Shown here piece by piece: positions 53,772 through 64,000 of a DNA stretch of 64,000 nucleotides (position 1 is its first letter; each line of letters opens with the position of its first letter). The stretch is from contig JAZHRO010000022.1 in NCBI GenBank assembly GCA_037157565.1, positions 6,944,001 through 7,008,000 on the forward strand, read 5' to 3'. Source of the stretch: Thalassia testudinum (lineage: Eukaryota; Streptophyta; Magnoliopsida; Alismatales; Hydrocharitaceae). The notes beneath the pieces are model-generated. The model was not told the origin of the DNA, ran no database searches, and saw nothing but the letters and a program-made list of their open reading frames with translations. Made by a program: the position numbers and the translations under genes.

Positions 53772-55510
53772 TGCAAGATTAAATGCATTTTATCAAGAGT
53801 TAAACTATAGATTTATTTCTTTCTGTTTCATCTAAAAATTTAGAATCCAGATAACTATGAATATATAATGTTGTAGCTTTTGCAATGGATCCAAGCGAAG
53901 AGTCGATATACATTTAAAGCTTGTACTTGACCCTTAGTAAAATTCTATCGGGATAGGTGAACCTCTTCTCTCAGGGTTACAAAATATTTTCTGATTTTGG
54001 CCCTTGCGTTTGGTTTGGGTAGGAGATGTTTGAGTTAATTGGATTTGTATTTAGTGGCTCACTCTCTTCTGGTGCTTCTTAGAGACTAGTATTTCAGAAT
54101 TTAGATTCCCAGATTATTGAATAAATCAACTTATATAGGGGCTAGAAAAAACTGTGCTCTCTTTAATCTTTTGTACTCTTCTCTCTCTTTTTTTTTTTGA
54201 GCTCACATCTCACCAGATTTGCAAATGTATTTGGTGGCCTCACATGGCATGACACTTTAATTAGGTTCTGATAACCCTATGACTAAGTCAGAAGCCCTCA
54301 GCCCGTATTTAGGTGGTCAAAAATAAGAAAAAGTAGGTTAAGGTTGTATTTGGTGGTTCGTGAGGGTGGTGGGTGTTTTTACCTTAAAACATTTAACTTG
54401 ACTCACATTACGCAACAGTTTCACAAAACATTTTTTCTTTCTTTTTTTTCTCTACTTCTTCTTTTTCTTCTTTTTTTTTTCTTCTTTTTCTTTTTCTTTT
54501 TTTTCTTCGAGCAAACAACTCTTTTGTATGCAATTTTATAGGCACAATGCCACAACATGACGTACTGCTATATTTATCAGCACAACATAACACGACATAT
54601 GTACTTTTATACGTGAGGCATTCTTGGGGATTTTTGGGATGACCAAGAGGATCTTGGGTGGCTTATTTGGTGGAAGTGCCTCTTCTCGGCACCGGGTAGG
54701 GAACGGATAGGACGACGTATTTTTGACCTTGACATTAGTACCGTCCTTCAGCCGAGGATTCCGTAGAGGATGGTCGTGACCATCCACCTCAGTCCTAGTT
54801 TTATCAGAAATCACTCTCTGTGTTTCTGCCTTATTTGGTGGCTCTCGTATGGAATTTCTTACAAATTTAGTACGCAAGAACTGAGAGCGAAAACTATGCC
54901 CAACTCCAAGTGTCATTATTCAATTATTAAAGATTCCTTATACTAGCCTTAGAGCACCAGTAAACTCTCTACTCTCACCTCACATATGTTTTGTTGGATC
55001 TACTAGAAGATAGTTCACCTAAGTCCCTAATTGCTGTCCAAGGATTCAGGAGAAAAAGTGATGCTTCTTCTCCACAAACTAGAAATGTCTATCGATTTTC
55101 ATAGAGGATTAATTGAAAAATCTACATGCAAGTAGGAAATTATACTGGATTCTAAGTCTAGGAATTTACTAAAGAATAAATCTTCAATAAAACCTCTTGA
55201 TAAAATGATCTAATCCCCCAATTGTTGGCAGAAAATTTTCAGTTTTTATGAACTACCCCTCCATGCCTAAGTGTTTGCATGTCCTCATGCATGAATAAAA
55301 GAAATTGGAATAAGGTTGGGTGTATGTGGAAAGAAATCACCTGGAACTGCTTCTGAGTTATCATTCAGCTCACGCCATTGCTAAGATGCCATACACAATA
55401 TGCAGAACAATATGCAAAACATTATGCGAAAATGTAATATGCTATGTATATATGGTATGTATATATGTATACGTGCTGAGTTTAATGTCTCCAGCTGGGC
55501 AACTCATCAG
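53772..55510 (-). other. 3' non-coding region of V
   Basis: It carries six CCACCAAATA-like motifs on the minus strand (about 54060, 54240, 54318, 54359, 54675 and 54841) and a GTGCC/GGCAC hairpin (54676-54692) matching element 1. It also has a sense-strand purine tract (54430-54515) and the internal PPT-like box (55255-55286). The + strand frames 55320-55871 lie mostly antisense to integrase. No gene is supported. Confidence 0.6.
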
Positions 55511-56700
55511 TCATACGTCCTCAAGAAGATGTATCGTTTCGTCAGCAGGAGGAGTTTCCTGGGCAAAGAATGGTTTGAGGCGCTGGCCATTAACCGTAAA
55601 AATGTGCCTAGATTTTGGGTCTCTAATTTGATTCGCCCCGTTAGGATACGGGTGGACCACCATAAACGGCCTAGTCCACTTGGACTTGAGCTTTCCCGCA
55701 AAGAATTTGAGTCGGGAGTCATACAACCAAAACTACTGGTTAGGTGCGAACTCCTTCCTCCGGATGTGTCAATCATGGAAAACTTTTGTCTTGTCCTTGT
55801 ATATTTTTGCATTCTCATATGCTTCCAGCTTAATCTCCTCTAACTCACTGAGATGGAGCTTCCTTTCATAACCTTCGACCTCGAGGTTAAAATTACACTT
55901 CTGCACCACCCAAAAGGCACGGTGCTCCAACTCCACAAGAAGGTGACAGGCCTTTCCATACACCATGCGGTCTGGCAACATTCCGAGCGATGCCTTGTAC
56001 GCGATCCGATATGCCCATAGTGCATCAATCAACCGATCGGACCAATTCTTCCTATCAGGTCTAACCAGCTTTTGAAGGATAAGTTTGATTTGATGGTTTG
56101 ATACTTCAGCTTGCCCATTGGTCTGTGGGTGATACGGGGTAGCAATGCGGTGTTGCACCCTGTATTTCTTCAATAATGACCTGAAATGGGCATGGATGAA
56201 GTGGCTTCCCCCATCACATATCAGGGTGCGGGGAACTCCGAATCTCGCAAAAATAAATTCCCGGACAAAGGATATAACAATCTTATGATCAGCTCTTCTT
56301 GTCGGGATGGCTTCTACCCACTTTGAGACATAGTCTACTGCGAGGAGTATGTACTCAAAGCCATGCGAGTTCGAGAAGGGACCCATAAAGTCGATGCCCC
56401 AGGCATTGAACACTTCTACGACCAGAATGGATTGGAGAGGCATCATATCTCTCCAGGTCATAGAACCGATTGCCTGGCATCGCTTACAACACTTAGCAAA
56501 CTTATGTGTATCTCTAAAAATGGTCAGCCAGAAAAATCCCGACTGCAAAATCTTTGCAGCGATTTTTCAGCCCAAGAAATGACCCCCACAAGCATCGCTA
56601 TGGCACAAGGATAGCACACTAGAGATTTCCGAATCAAGGACGCATCTATGGATGATCTGATCAGCCCCAATACGAAAGAGCAATGGGTCGTCCCAAAAAT
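55511..56700 (-). pseudogene. V integrase, Athila-type
   Basis: The main frame 55769-56548 carries CC of the zinc region (CKRCQAIG), first D in AWGIDFMGPF, second D in TLICDGGSHF and E in TNGQAEVSNHQIK, so all three catalytic acids are present. ALWAYRIAYKASLG and [12 protein letters not shown] follow. The HH half of the zinc region (CHSDACGGHFLG) lies upstream beyond one TGA near 56569. A TAG-type break after KTKVFHD and a frameshift separate the C-terminal piece 55511-55726 (YDSRLKFFAGKLKSKW). It is the best-preserved integrase core of the Athila-like set. Confidence 0.9.
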
Positions 56701-56705
56701 AGAAC

Positions 56706-58440
56706 TTAGCCTCTAATATAAATTTGAGCTTTTGATCTTGGATAATCCCACAGGTAGCCTGCCTGCGACAAGATAGTTTGCGATATCAGCATACCAAGGA
56801 GACTCAACAGAGTTGATAGATATAAGAGACTATCTGGAAATCGGTCTGATATCGGCAGGGAGTACGGAAGGTAGCCTAGGTCTAGTCGAGACAAGTGCTC
56901 CGCCACAACATTATGTGCTCTGGCTTCGATATCAAACTCCTGCAAAAGAAGGATCCATCGGATAAGGCAAGGTTTGGCATCCTTCTTTGCCAACAAATGC
57001 CGGAGGGTGGAATGGTTAGTGTAAATGATAACTTTGGACCCGAGTAAGTATGACCTAAATTTCTCCAACCCAAATACCATGGCCAGCAATTCTTTCTCAG
57101 TGACTGTATAGTTATGCTGAGCCTCGAACAACGTTTTGCTAGCATAGTATATTACAAATGGATGGTGCTCCCGACACTGGCCAAGAACAGCTCTGACAAC
57201 GAAGTCAGAGGCATCACACATTATCTCGAAGTCGAGTGACCAGTCAGGGGGTTGGAGAATAGGTGCACTGGAGACAGTTCTTTGCAAGGTCTCAAAAGCG
57301 CTGAGACACCAGGAGTTGAATTCAAAAGGCGTGTCGGTTACCAGAGGATTCGTTAATGGATGAGCAATTTTCAAGAAATCTCGAATGAATCTTCGATAAA
57401 ATCTGACATGCCCTAAGAATGATCTGATTTGCCTGACAGAGCTAGGTAGAGGTAATCGCAAAATGATTTTGGACTTAGCTCGGTCGACCTCGAGTCCATT
57501 AGAGAAGATCTTGTGACCTAGTACTATGCCATCCCTCACCATAAATTGGCTTTTTTCCCATGAAAGTACTAGGTTAACTTCTATACACCTCCTCAGGATC
57601 TTTGTGAGGTTATCAAGACAAGACGAAAAATCATCTCCAAACACGGAGAAGTCATCCATGAACACTTCTACGCAATCCCCGATCATGTCTGAAAAGATGT
57701 CCATCATGCATCACTGAAAAGTAGCTGGTGAATTGCAGAGTCCGAAAGGCATCCACTTAAAAGCGAATGTTCCAAAGGGACACGTAAAAGTTGTCTTGTC
57801 TTGGTTGTCCAGGTTGATTGCAACTTGATTGTACCCAGAGTATCCATCCAGAAAGTAGAAGAAACTACACCCGGCTAGCCATTCTAGAATCTGATCAATA
57901 AAAGGTAAAGGAAAATGATCCTTTTTGGTAGCTGAGTTTAGCTTCCTATAGTCAATGCAGACCCGCCAAGAAGTCGTGGTGTGGGTCGGGATGGATTCGC
58001 CCAATTCATTTCTAATTACGGTGAGTCCCACCTTTTTGGGCACTATCTGGATGGGACTCACCCACTGGCTATAGGAAATCGGATAGATAATGTCTACGTC
58101 CAGCCATTTAATGATCTCCTTCCTAACAACCTCCAACATATTTGGATTTAGGCATCTCTGAGGTTGTCTCGATGGTCTCACCCCTTCATTAGTGTAGATA
58201 TGGTGAGTGCAATATGAGGGGCGAATCCCGTGGAGATCAGCAATGCCCCACCTAACAGCCCTATGTGCTTGCAGAATGGATATCAACTGGTGTTCTTGAT
58301 GCAGAGTCAAGTGAGCATTGATAATCACTAGATATGTCTCACTTTCTCCCAGAAACACGTATTTGAGCGAATCAGGTAAAGGCTATAACTCAAGTAGTGG
58401 AGGGTGGGGAGGAGGGTTATGCAGGGGAGGAGAGGAAATA
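56706..58440 (-). pseudogene. V reverse transcriptase and RNase H
   Basis: One reading frame runs through 58358-56706 with a single TGA at 57711-57713. RT: LKYVFLGESETY upstream, IIKWLDVDIIYPISYSQWVS, CIDYRKLNSATKKDHFPL, FLDGYSGYNQ, MPFGLCNSPATF, then after the stop the catalytic FMDDFSVFG. RNase H: CDASDFVV and [13 protein letters not shown]. Then [11 protein letters not shown] has N replacing the third Asp, and [10 protein letters not shown] has E for the last one. At 58440 the coding sequence stops where LINE 2 begins, so gag, protease and the 5' LTR are missing from view. A TAA also sits just before the PLPDSLKY block. Confidence 0.9.
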
Positions 58441-58795
58441 ATAGCGAAAATTCTATTTGATAAAGTCTCTGGCAAGTTGAAAGGATGGAGTAGTAAATTC
58501 TTATCGAAGGGTGGGAGATTAACCCTCCTTAACTCAGTCATAACATCCATTCCGGTCTTCTATTTTAGCATCTCTAAGGCCCCGAAATCTATTTGGAAAC
58601 GCTTGGATGTTATGTGAAGAAGATTTTTCTGGAAAGGAGCTAGCCATTAGGGGGGTTTTTTGCAGCCCATCAAATGGGAAAAGATATGCAGGCCAAAGGA
58701 GATAGGTGGTTTGGGGATTAAGGCGCTCAAGGAGTTCAATGAAGCTCTCCTGATCAAGTAGGCCATCAAGATTCTGAATTGCAAGGATGGGTTAG
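58441..58795 (+). mobile_element. LINE 2: fragment of the same LINE family
   Basis: It corresponds to LINE 1 positions about 41125-41480: KLKGWSSKFLSKGGRLTLLN, PVFYFSISKAPKSIWKRLDV and [18 protein letters not shown] can be read with three stops. LINE 1 keeps the same segment at its own place, so this is a separate copy. It is probably a 5'-truncated insertion into V, and it is cut at 58796 by LTR Y. It lacks the catalytic part of RT. Confidence 0.85.
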
Positions 58796-60534
58796 TGATG
58801 TAAACATGTTTACACTACTTAAGATGTCTATTTATGCATGTTCTTAAGCATAGGATTGCATTGCATGCTATAAATATTGCACAACATGCATCATCTTACA
58901 TTTATAGTAGTTTGAATAAAATAGAGGTTAATTGTCTCCTTTTATGTTCATGGACAGGGCAAACTTTTTATCGAGGCCTTGGATCAAAGATCCAACCATA
59001 CAGATGTGATCAGGGCGACGATTGGAGTTCAACGACTCCAAGATCACACTAATCAGGCATCTGTAACACCAGATAGAGATCGGGGAACCCTAAAACATCA
59101 GGGCCAAGATGGTGTGAATCCACACTTCAAACGATGAATCTGACTGCGCGGATGGATTCGGATAGACTATTGCAGCCTAGCAACGCGAAAATCGACTCAA
59201 TCCGACAACCGTGGCACCATCCACATCATCCAGAAGATGGACGGCTTAGATGGTGCCACGTGGTGCCATCTCAGTGGTCCAACCGACCCTCAGGATCGCT
59301 GCTACCTCTCCAAAGAAAATCTGACATGCGATTTGGGCCGTTGGATCTTGATCCAACGGCCATGAGCACGCGCCGCTAAAATCATCTCCGCGAACAACTC
59401 TCCTCCACAACGTAGCGGGCGAGCACCTTATCGCGAGGTACTGGCGCACGTTCGAAACGCGAGAAGCGGGCGAGCAGTGCAGGCAGCGAGAGCGATTGAC
59501 CGCTCGATCGCGATCGAACGGTCGCACACGCCCAATCCGCCCTATGCGCTATTACACGCCCACGCGTGACGCGGATTCGCACGCGGGTGGGCGCGCAAAG
59601 GAGGCGAGCGTAGCGCGATCTAAGCTGTCCGATCTCGCGATCGGACGACTGAGAGCGGCTGGATGTGTACGCACGTTACACGTGCAAGCAAGTGAGCGGG
59701 TGCACGCGTGCCGCCCACTACGTCCACGTTCGGATCTTTAGCGACGGTTTTATCCGTCATTAAAGGTCCTGAATTAATGTTTTAAGAGTTGTATTGACCA
59801 AATTGCCCCCACTCCTTGCAACTATAAAAGGAGGCCCCCTCCACACGAAATTCTCATCCCTTCCTTCTCTTCTCTCCCTCTCCAAAACTCAAGAGAAGCT
59901 TGTCCCACACTTGGGATGCTTTTCGCGAGATAAAGTTAATTTTTCATCCCCCTTTCGGAAGCGGATCCTGCGACGACGACGACGTGCTGCCCCGTTCACG
60001 TTCTTCCTGCTTCGTTCTCCTTCGTCCTGCTCCGTCCTCCTTCGTCCAGGTGTCCTCCCGTCTGGCTCATCCTCCAAGCTATCGTCAAGGTGGATATCTC
60101 TCTCCCCATTCTTTTTACTACTTTCTAGAATAGATTTTCTGCTTTCTAGAGTAGATTTACTGCTTTCTAGTGTAATCATTTTCCCGCTTTCTAGTCGTAA
60201 TATTTAGTGTAATGAACAATCCTTTCGATAATGAATTCCATGTGCATTCTATATCTCTTTTGATTTTTGTTTGTATTATTCTCTCTCTTTTATTCTCTCT
60301 CTCTTTCTCTTTTATTTAGTGTAAATAGATAGATAGTTCTAATCAATTAATTTACTTCGTGACAAATAAATCAAACGTGAATTTTTTAAATCAAACGTCT
60401 GCCTCCCTGTGTTTGACTCGGGATTTCTATTCCAGTATAAATTTTATTTGTTGAACACGAGTTCTTCACTTTCATACTACGACGCCAAGTTTTCAAAACT
60501 AAACACGTTAGTGTAGCAACTCGTACATTCAACA
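58796..60534 (+). mobile_element. Y: 5' LTR (1739 bp)
   Basis: It starts TGATGTAAACATG (58796), ends TACATTCAACA (60534) and is followed at once by a clear primer-binding site. U3 contains TTGGAT...ATCCAA dyads, the best being GGCCGTTGGATC/GATCCAACGGCC (59336-59361). TATAAAAG is at 59823-59830, and the LTR-end signature CTCCCTGTGTTTGACTCGGG is at 60403-60422. The left flank GTTAG (58791-58795) is the expected target duplication; the 3' LTR lies beyond the window. Confidence 0.9.
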
Positions 60535-60537
60535 TTT

Positions 60538-60555
60538 TGGCGTCGTTGCCGGGGA
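60538..60555 (+). promoter_or_regulatory. Primer-binding site (tRNA-Asp) of Y
   Basis: TGGCGTCGTTGCCGGGGA matches the complement of the tRNA-Asp 3' end over 18 bases with one mismatch. It starts three bases after the LTR. This is the primer typical of Athila/Tat elements and is the best-preserved site in the window. Confidence 0.92.
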
Positions 60556-61719
60556 GGTGACACTCTTTGATTTTTCTTCGCATTTTTACAACTTACAAAT
60601 CATTTACCTCACTTCTCTCCTTTCTTATTGTGATTGCAGGTACTCTTTTGAGACGAGCAAAAGCAGTAGATTGGAGTAAAGTGCTGTGGAAGGTTTTATA
60701 AGTTATCGCCCACTTCTCACCGATTAGTTTTCATTCCACCACATAATAACACAAACATCAATCAACATAGGTGTTCTTATAAACTCTAAGGTTAGATTTT
60801 TTGTTGTTTAACACCTACACCCGCCCCAACCCCCACATTAAAAAAGAAAAATTTTAAAAAAAATCTCACAGAGGTACACAACCTCATCTGATTTTCAAAC
60901 TCAACTGGTAAACCGATCTTTGGTGCCGGTACACACATCCAAACATATAATTGAGTAGAAATCAGATTAGGTAATCACTTGTGTGTCTAATTAAGTGGTG
61001 CAACAGGTCAATTGTTTGAGTTGGTTGGGCCGCACCACTTCAATTAAAATCAACTCATCAAGTAGCTGCCATATAGGTTCAACTCTTAGGGATTTACCAG
61101 GCACTCCACATTCTTTTAAGTTTTAAAGGAAAACATATTCACCTATGCTTTCAAAACCTGGTGTGCCAACAAAACTTGTTTGAAAACACCTAAAGTTGAA
61201 TCCTAAAAGCTACTAAGCAAGATTTGAACCCTAAAATTCACCGCATAAAAAAAGAAAATCTTGCTTGAAAGCCACTGGTTGTGCATGCACACACAAATCA
61301 ATCAATCATTAAGGGCACAACCCATTTAAAGGGCCCATCACATTCCAAAGCACATTCAAACTTAGCCCTAAATAAAACAGAGTAGACGTTGGCCTTAAAA
61401 ATTTGACTTGCTCTTCAGAGCCCAGAACGAGATTATTTTCGATTAGTCTGTTTCTACTGTTCAATCTGATGTCTAGCTAGGGGAGCAAAATCAAACGATC
61501 GTGGCTGGGGGCTACACTAAGAACCAGAGGTGCAAGCCGAAGGAAGAACTTTCTCCCCAGTCCCTCCTTCTAACTGGTTGGATTGAACAAACATAAGTAG
61601 ATCAAATCGTTCCTTTATCTCAAGACATGTTTTGGGGGTTTGTAGGTCTTTAGGCTAGCCCACTTAAGGACAGGGTTGATTGTTTGTACTGCAGGGCACC
61701 TTTCTTCCTCCCGTCTCTC
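60556..61719 (+). other. Leader of Y; no gag
   Basis: No gag-like or other protein motif is readable in any + frame. Two sites look like plant 3' splice sites: a pyrimidine-rich run ending TTGTGATTGCAG at 60639, and TTTGTACTGCAG at 61694, 25 bases before the start codon of the orphan frame. Splicing is only inferred. Confidence 0.5.
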
Positions 61720-63138
61720 ATGAATCCTTCCACATATTACACGCATTCCTGCTCTTTCCCTCCTGTTTTGAGTTATCCTCAACATGACGATTATCCCGAC
61801 TTGTACTGTAATCAACCATCAGTTAGTTGGGATAATTCGGATTGGGGATATAGTTCCAGACCTTCGTGTTTAGGATCTAACCCTGAACACTATCATTGTG
61901 ATTTCTATCCTTCTCAGAGCCACATCGATTATAGATCATCACCCTTTCATGAACAACCTAATACGATCTACAATCAAGAAGGATACACTGATCCTTACCC
62001 ATCCTCTGATTACACTGCCTTTAGGTCATCACCACCTTTTGAACAATCCAAAATGACCTATTATCAGGAAGGGTATAACGAATCTCAATTCGTTAATTCC
62101 CCTGCATTGATCCCAAACCCGCCCAACCCTGAACCAACTCATTTGGTTCAGGGTAACCAGGTTTAAGAAAAGGTGCTAGCTAACTTGAGGAATATCACAC
62201 AAACTTTAGAAGTTCAGCCAACACCTTCCATTGAAAGATTGGAGCCCTTGATTCAGATGATTGATGATTTGAATATGTATTTGTTGGATTGGCTCCAGGA
62301 TGTTAAGGATAAGAACCTAGGTGAGTTTCTACTTGGGAAGTTAGCGAAATTGAGGATGAGATTTGTGGTTGCTTTGATTCAATCGTGGGATGATTCCCAG
62401 GATGAACCCTCTTTAGGAGAGCCAATTTCAGAACCCACTCAGGCACCTGTTGGGGGGAACACGTGTTACGAGGCTGACCAGATTGAATTAGAGCAACCAA
62501 TTAAGGATGATCTGATTTCTTCACCTGAGATCCCTGAGCCGGGGTACGAGGAAACGTATGTCTCCATGGATCAGAAAGTGACAGATGATTTTGAGACATA
62601 CATTAATACGGATCTTGATTTCTTTGATTCTGATGGTGAAGATTCAAGTTGCGAAGTCTTATGCGAGTTTACAGAACACGATTTTTGTGAGACGATTGGG
62701 CCTGAGGAATCTGAAAGATCATTAGATAGCCCAATAACTGAGGAAACTGATTTTATTAGGGCTCACATTATGGATCCAGAATCGCATTTTCTGGAGGATT
62801 CAATCAAATGCCCTGATTGTCATTTACACCCCATTGAGCTTATCGATGATTCTGTTTCTGAGATAATTAGACCTAAGTCATTTCTAGTTTAGCCACATCA
62901 TTTAGACTTGGAAATTTCAGATGGGGTGCAAGAGGTCCTGGAATTTAACATTCTGAATGAGGATAGAAGCTGGGAAGTTCTGATTTGGGAAGCTAAACCC
63001 GAAGGAAGTAGAAGACTATGTCTATGGGTTCCATTTCATCTGAAACCATCAAACCAAAACCCTTATGACATTTGTTCTGAGGATATTCAACCCAAGCACA
63101 CATTCATTGATTATCCGCTTGAATTCTATGTAACTTGA
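61720..63138 (+). pseudogene. Orphan ORF of Y: Tyr/Ser/Pro-rich then acidic, two in-frame stops
   Basis: Three open pieces (to 62166, 62173-62892 and 62908-63138) share one frame, separated only by TAA at 62164 and TAG at 62890. The unit is 472 codons from the ATG at 61720. Residues about 1-148 are rich in Tyr, Ser, Pro and Asp, with a near-repeat of SSPFHEQPNTIYNQEGY and SSPPFEQSKMTYYQEGY. Next comes a helical stretch (LIQMIDDLNMYLLDWLQDV, then KLAKLRMRFVVALIQ). Then an acidic region runs to about residue 390, containing FFDSDGEDSSCEVLCEFTEH and the cysteine pair KCPDCHLH, followed by a short Pro-containing tail. It fills the place where gag-pol should be. I do not recognise the family. No zinc knuckle, protease, RT or integrase motif is present. 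Confidence 0.7.
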
Positions 63139-64000
63139 CTTTTTGGTCTTGGGTTGTATCCTCATAAATCGCAGGCTTGACCCTGCTTGCATACTGATTT
63201 TAGGTTTTGGGTAATTTTTATCCAGAACCTGAGATATTCTCGATTATGGGGTATGGGTCTACACCATAATCTGATCCACATTTGTGGACATCTATTGACA
63301 GGTCAGAGGTTTCTTCTGTTTATTCTGATTTTGACTTGCACATGTGAATTCTTTATTTCTCTTCTTTGTATAGTGTGCCTAGCTGAAGGTACTAAATTCA
63401 GCACATATATAGTTCTTTTTAGTTTCTATCTCGGAACGGACCTGACATTCATGCAATTCAGGTGCTTTCTACGCTATTCCACTCTGTTTTATGTCTTTTT
63501 AATACAATGAGGACATTGCATTGGATAGGCATGGGGGGTGGATATTCATATCAGAATTTATTCGTCTGCTCCATAGATTTGTTTTATTTTCTTTTATTAA
63601 AAAAAAATGGAATTAGGAAAGAGAACTTAGGTTTAAGAAAATTTTCAATCTTAGGAAATACTACATTATGATTTGAACATAAAGACCCTTCAGGTCTTCA
63701 GACTTAATCAGCCCGTGTATCCATTAAAATGTGGATTTATTTTTTGAGTCCTCGCCAACTTGAATTCTATTTTAATTGGAGTAAATAAGTTTGGGTGATA
63801 AGTACACGACTTATCAACCCGCCCTCTGATTTGAGGGAACTTTGAGTTTTTAGCATCTACACACTTTTTTTGCATTGACTCATTGTTCGGTGATTTTAAC
63901 GGAAATTGGGTAGCTAATGAACCTTCTAGGGTGATATGGTTGGCAAGTTATCGTGGGTAACAACCCATAGGTAGGTTGTCCAGAGCCCAGTCATTGGACC
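63139..64000 (+). other. 3' non-coding region of Y, continues past window
   Basis: It contains the internal PPT-like box (63505-63540: CAATGAGGACATTGC, then TAGGCATGGGGGGTGG), preceded by CTGTTTTATGTCTTTTTAAT, which aligns with element 1 at 5925-5945. The AT-rich frames 63187-63671 are not protein-like. The LTR-adjacent PPT is expected about 1.2-1.6 kb after the box, that is outside the window. Confidence 0.6.

Noticed and set aside
55320..55871. Overlapping + strand frames of 103-147 codons
   Set aside because: They lie mostly antisense to the V integrase C-terminus, and the minus-strand reading has clear family motifs.
63187..63671. Hydrophobic + strand frames resembling a membrane protein
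   Set aside because: T-rich non-coding DNA gives Phe/Leu-rich peptides, and the internal PPT-like box lies inside; no start context or family motif.

Overview
The window is repeat-packed nuclear DNA from a seed plant, most likely an angiosperm. It contains LTR retrotransposons of the Athila/Tat branch of Ty3/gypsy (tRNA-Asp primer sites, GGCATGGGGG polypurine tracts, TGAT-starting LTRs), one Tekay/Del-like chromovirus, L1-type LINEs and the end of a CACTA transposon. I found no intact host gene, rRNA gene, functional tRNA gene or CRISPR array. Every coding region seen is a transposon relic carrying stops, frameshifts or deletions. The species cannot be read from the sequence.

Left block (1-25408, mostly + strand). 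An AT-rich LTR-like segment, called X1 here, is followed by a CACTA 3' end (to 5115). Next comes the 3' half of an Athila-like element, 'element 1' (5119-7535), and its 3' LTR, which starts at 7536. That LTR is split by a complete chromovirus on the minus strand (8138-20614, duplicated target TGTTC). The chromovirus's own 3' LTR is split by a solo LTR, Z0 (10166-12828, duplicated target GTCAA). After removing the solo LTR and one target copy, both chromovirus LTRs are exactly 2721 bp. Element 1's LTR resumes at 20620, and a second X-type LTR segment, X2, ends at 25408.

Middle block (25409-34088, minus strand). This holds a gag-only Athila-like element, called Q here: U3-like segment, PPT, decayed gag and leader, then two X-type LTR segments (X3, X4) in tandem. 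Between X3 and X4 lies a near-complete reverse-transcribed copy of tRNA-Asp that includes the non-genomic CCA end.

Right block (34089-64000). This is a chain in which each element is interrupted by the next: Y' LTR (+), Z1 LTR (-), LINE 1 (+), Z2 (-), W (-), V (-), LINE 2 (+), Y (+). Only left halves are present, so the right halves should lie beyond base 64000 in reverse order. Z2, W and V carry recognisable Athila-type integrase, and V also carries RT and RNase H. Y has a clean LTR and primer-binding site but no gag or pol. In their place is one 472-codon frame of unknown function, interrupted by two stops.

The most unusual signals are shared non-coding elements. They include a hairpin with compensatory base changes just upstream of the PPT in six elements, and a second PPT-like box 1.2-1.6 kb further in. 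There are also arrays of CCACCAAATA in the 3' non-coding regions, the captured tRNA-Asp copy, a palindrome array in the chromovirus LTR, and the orphan Y frame.
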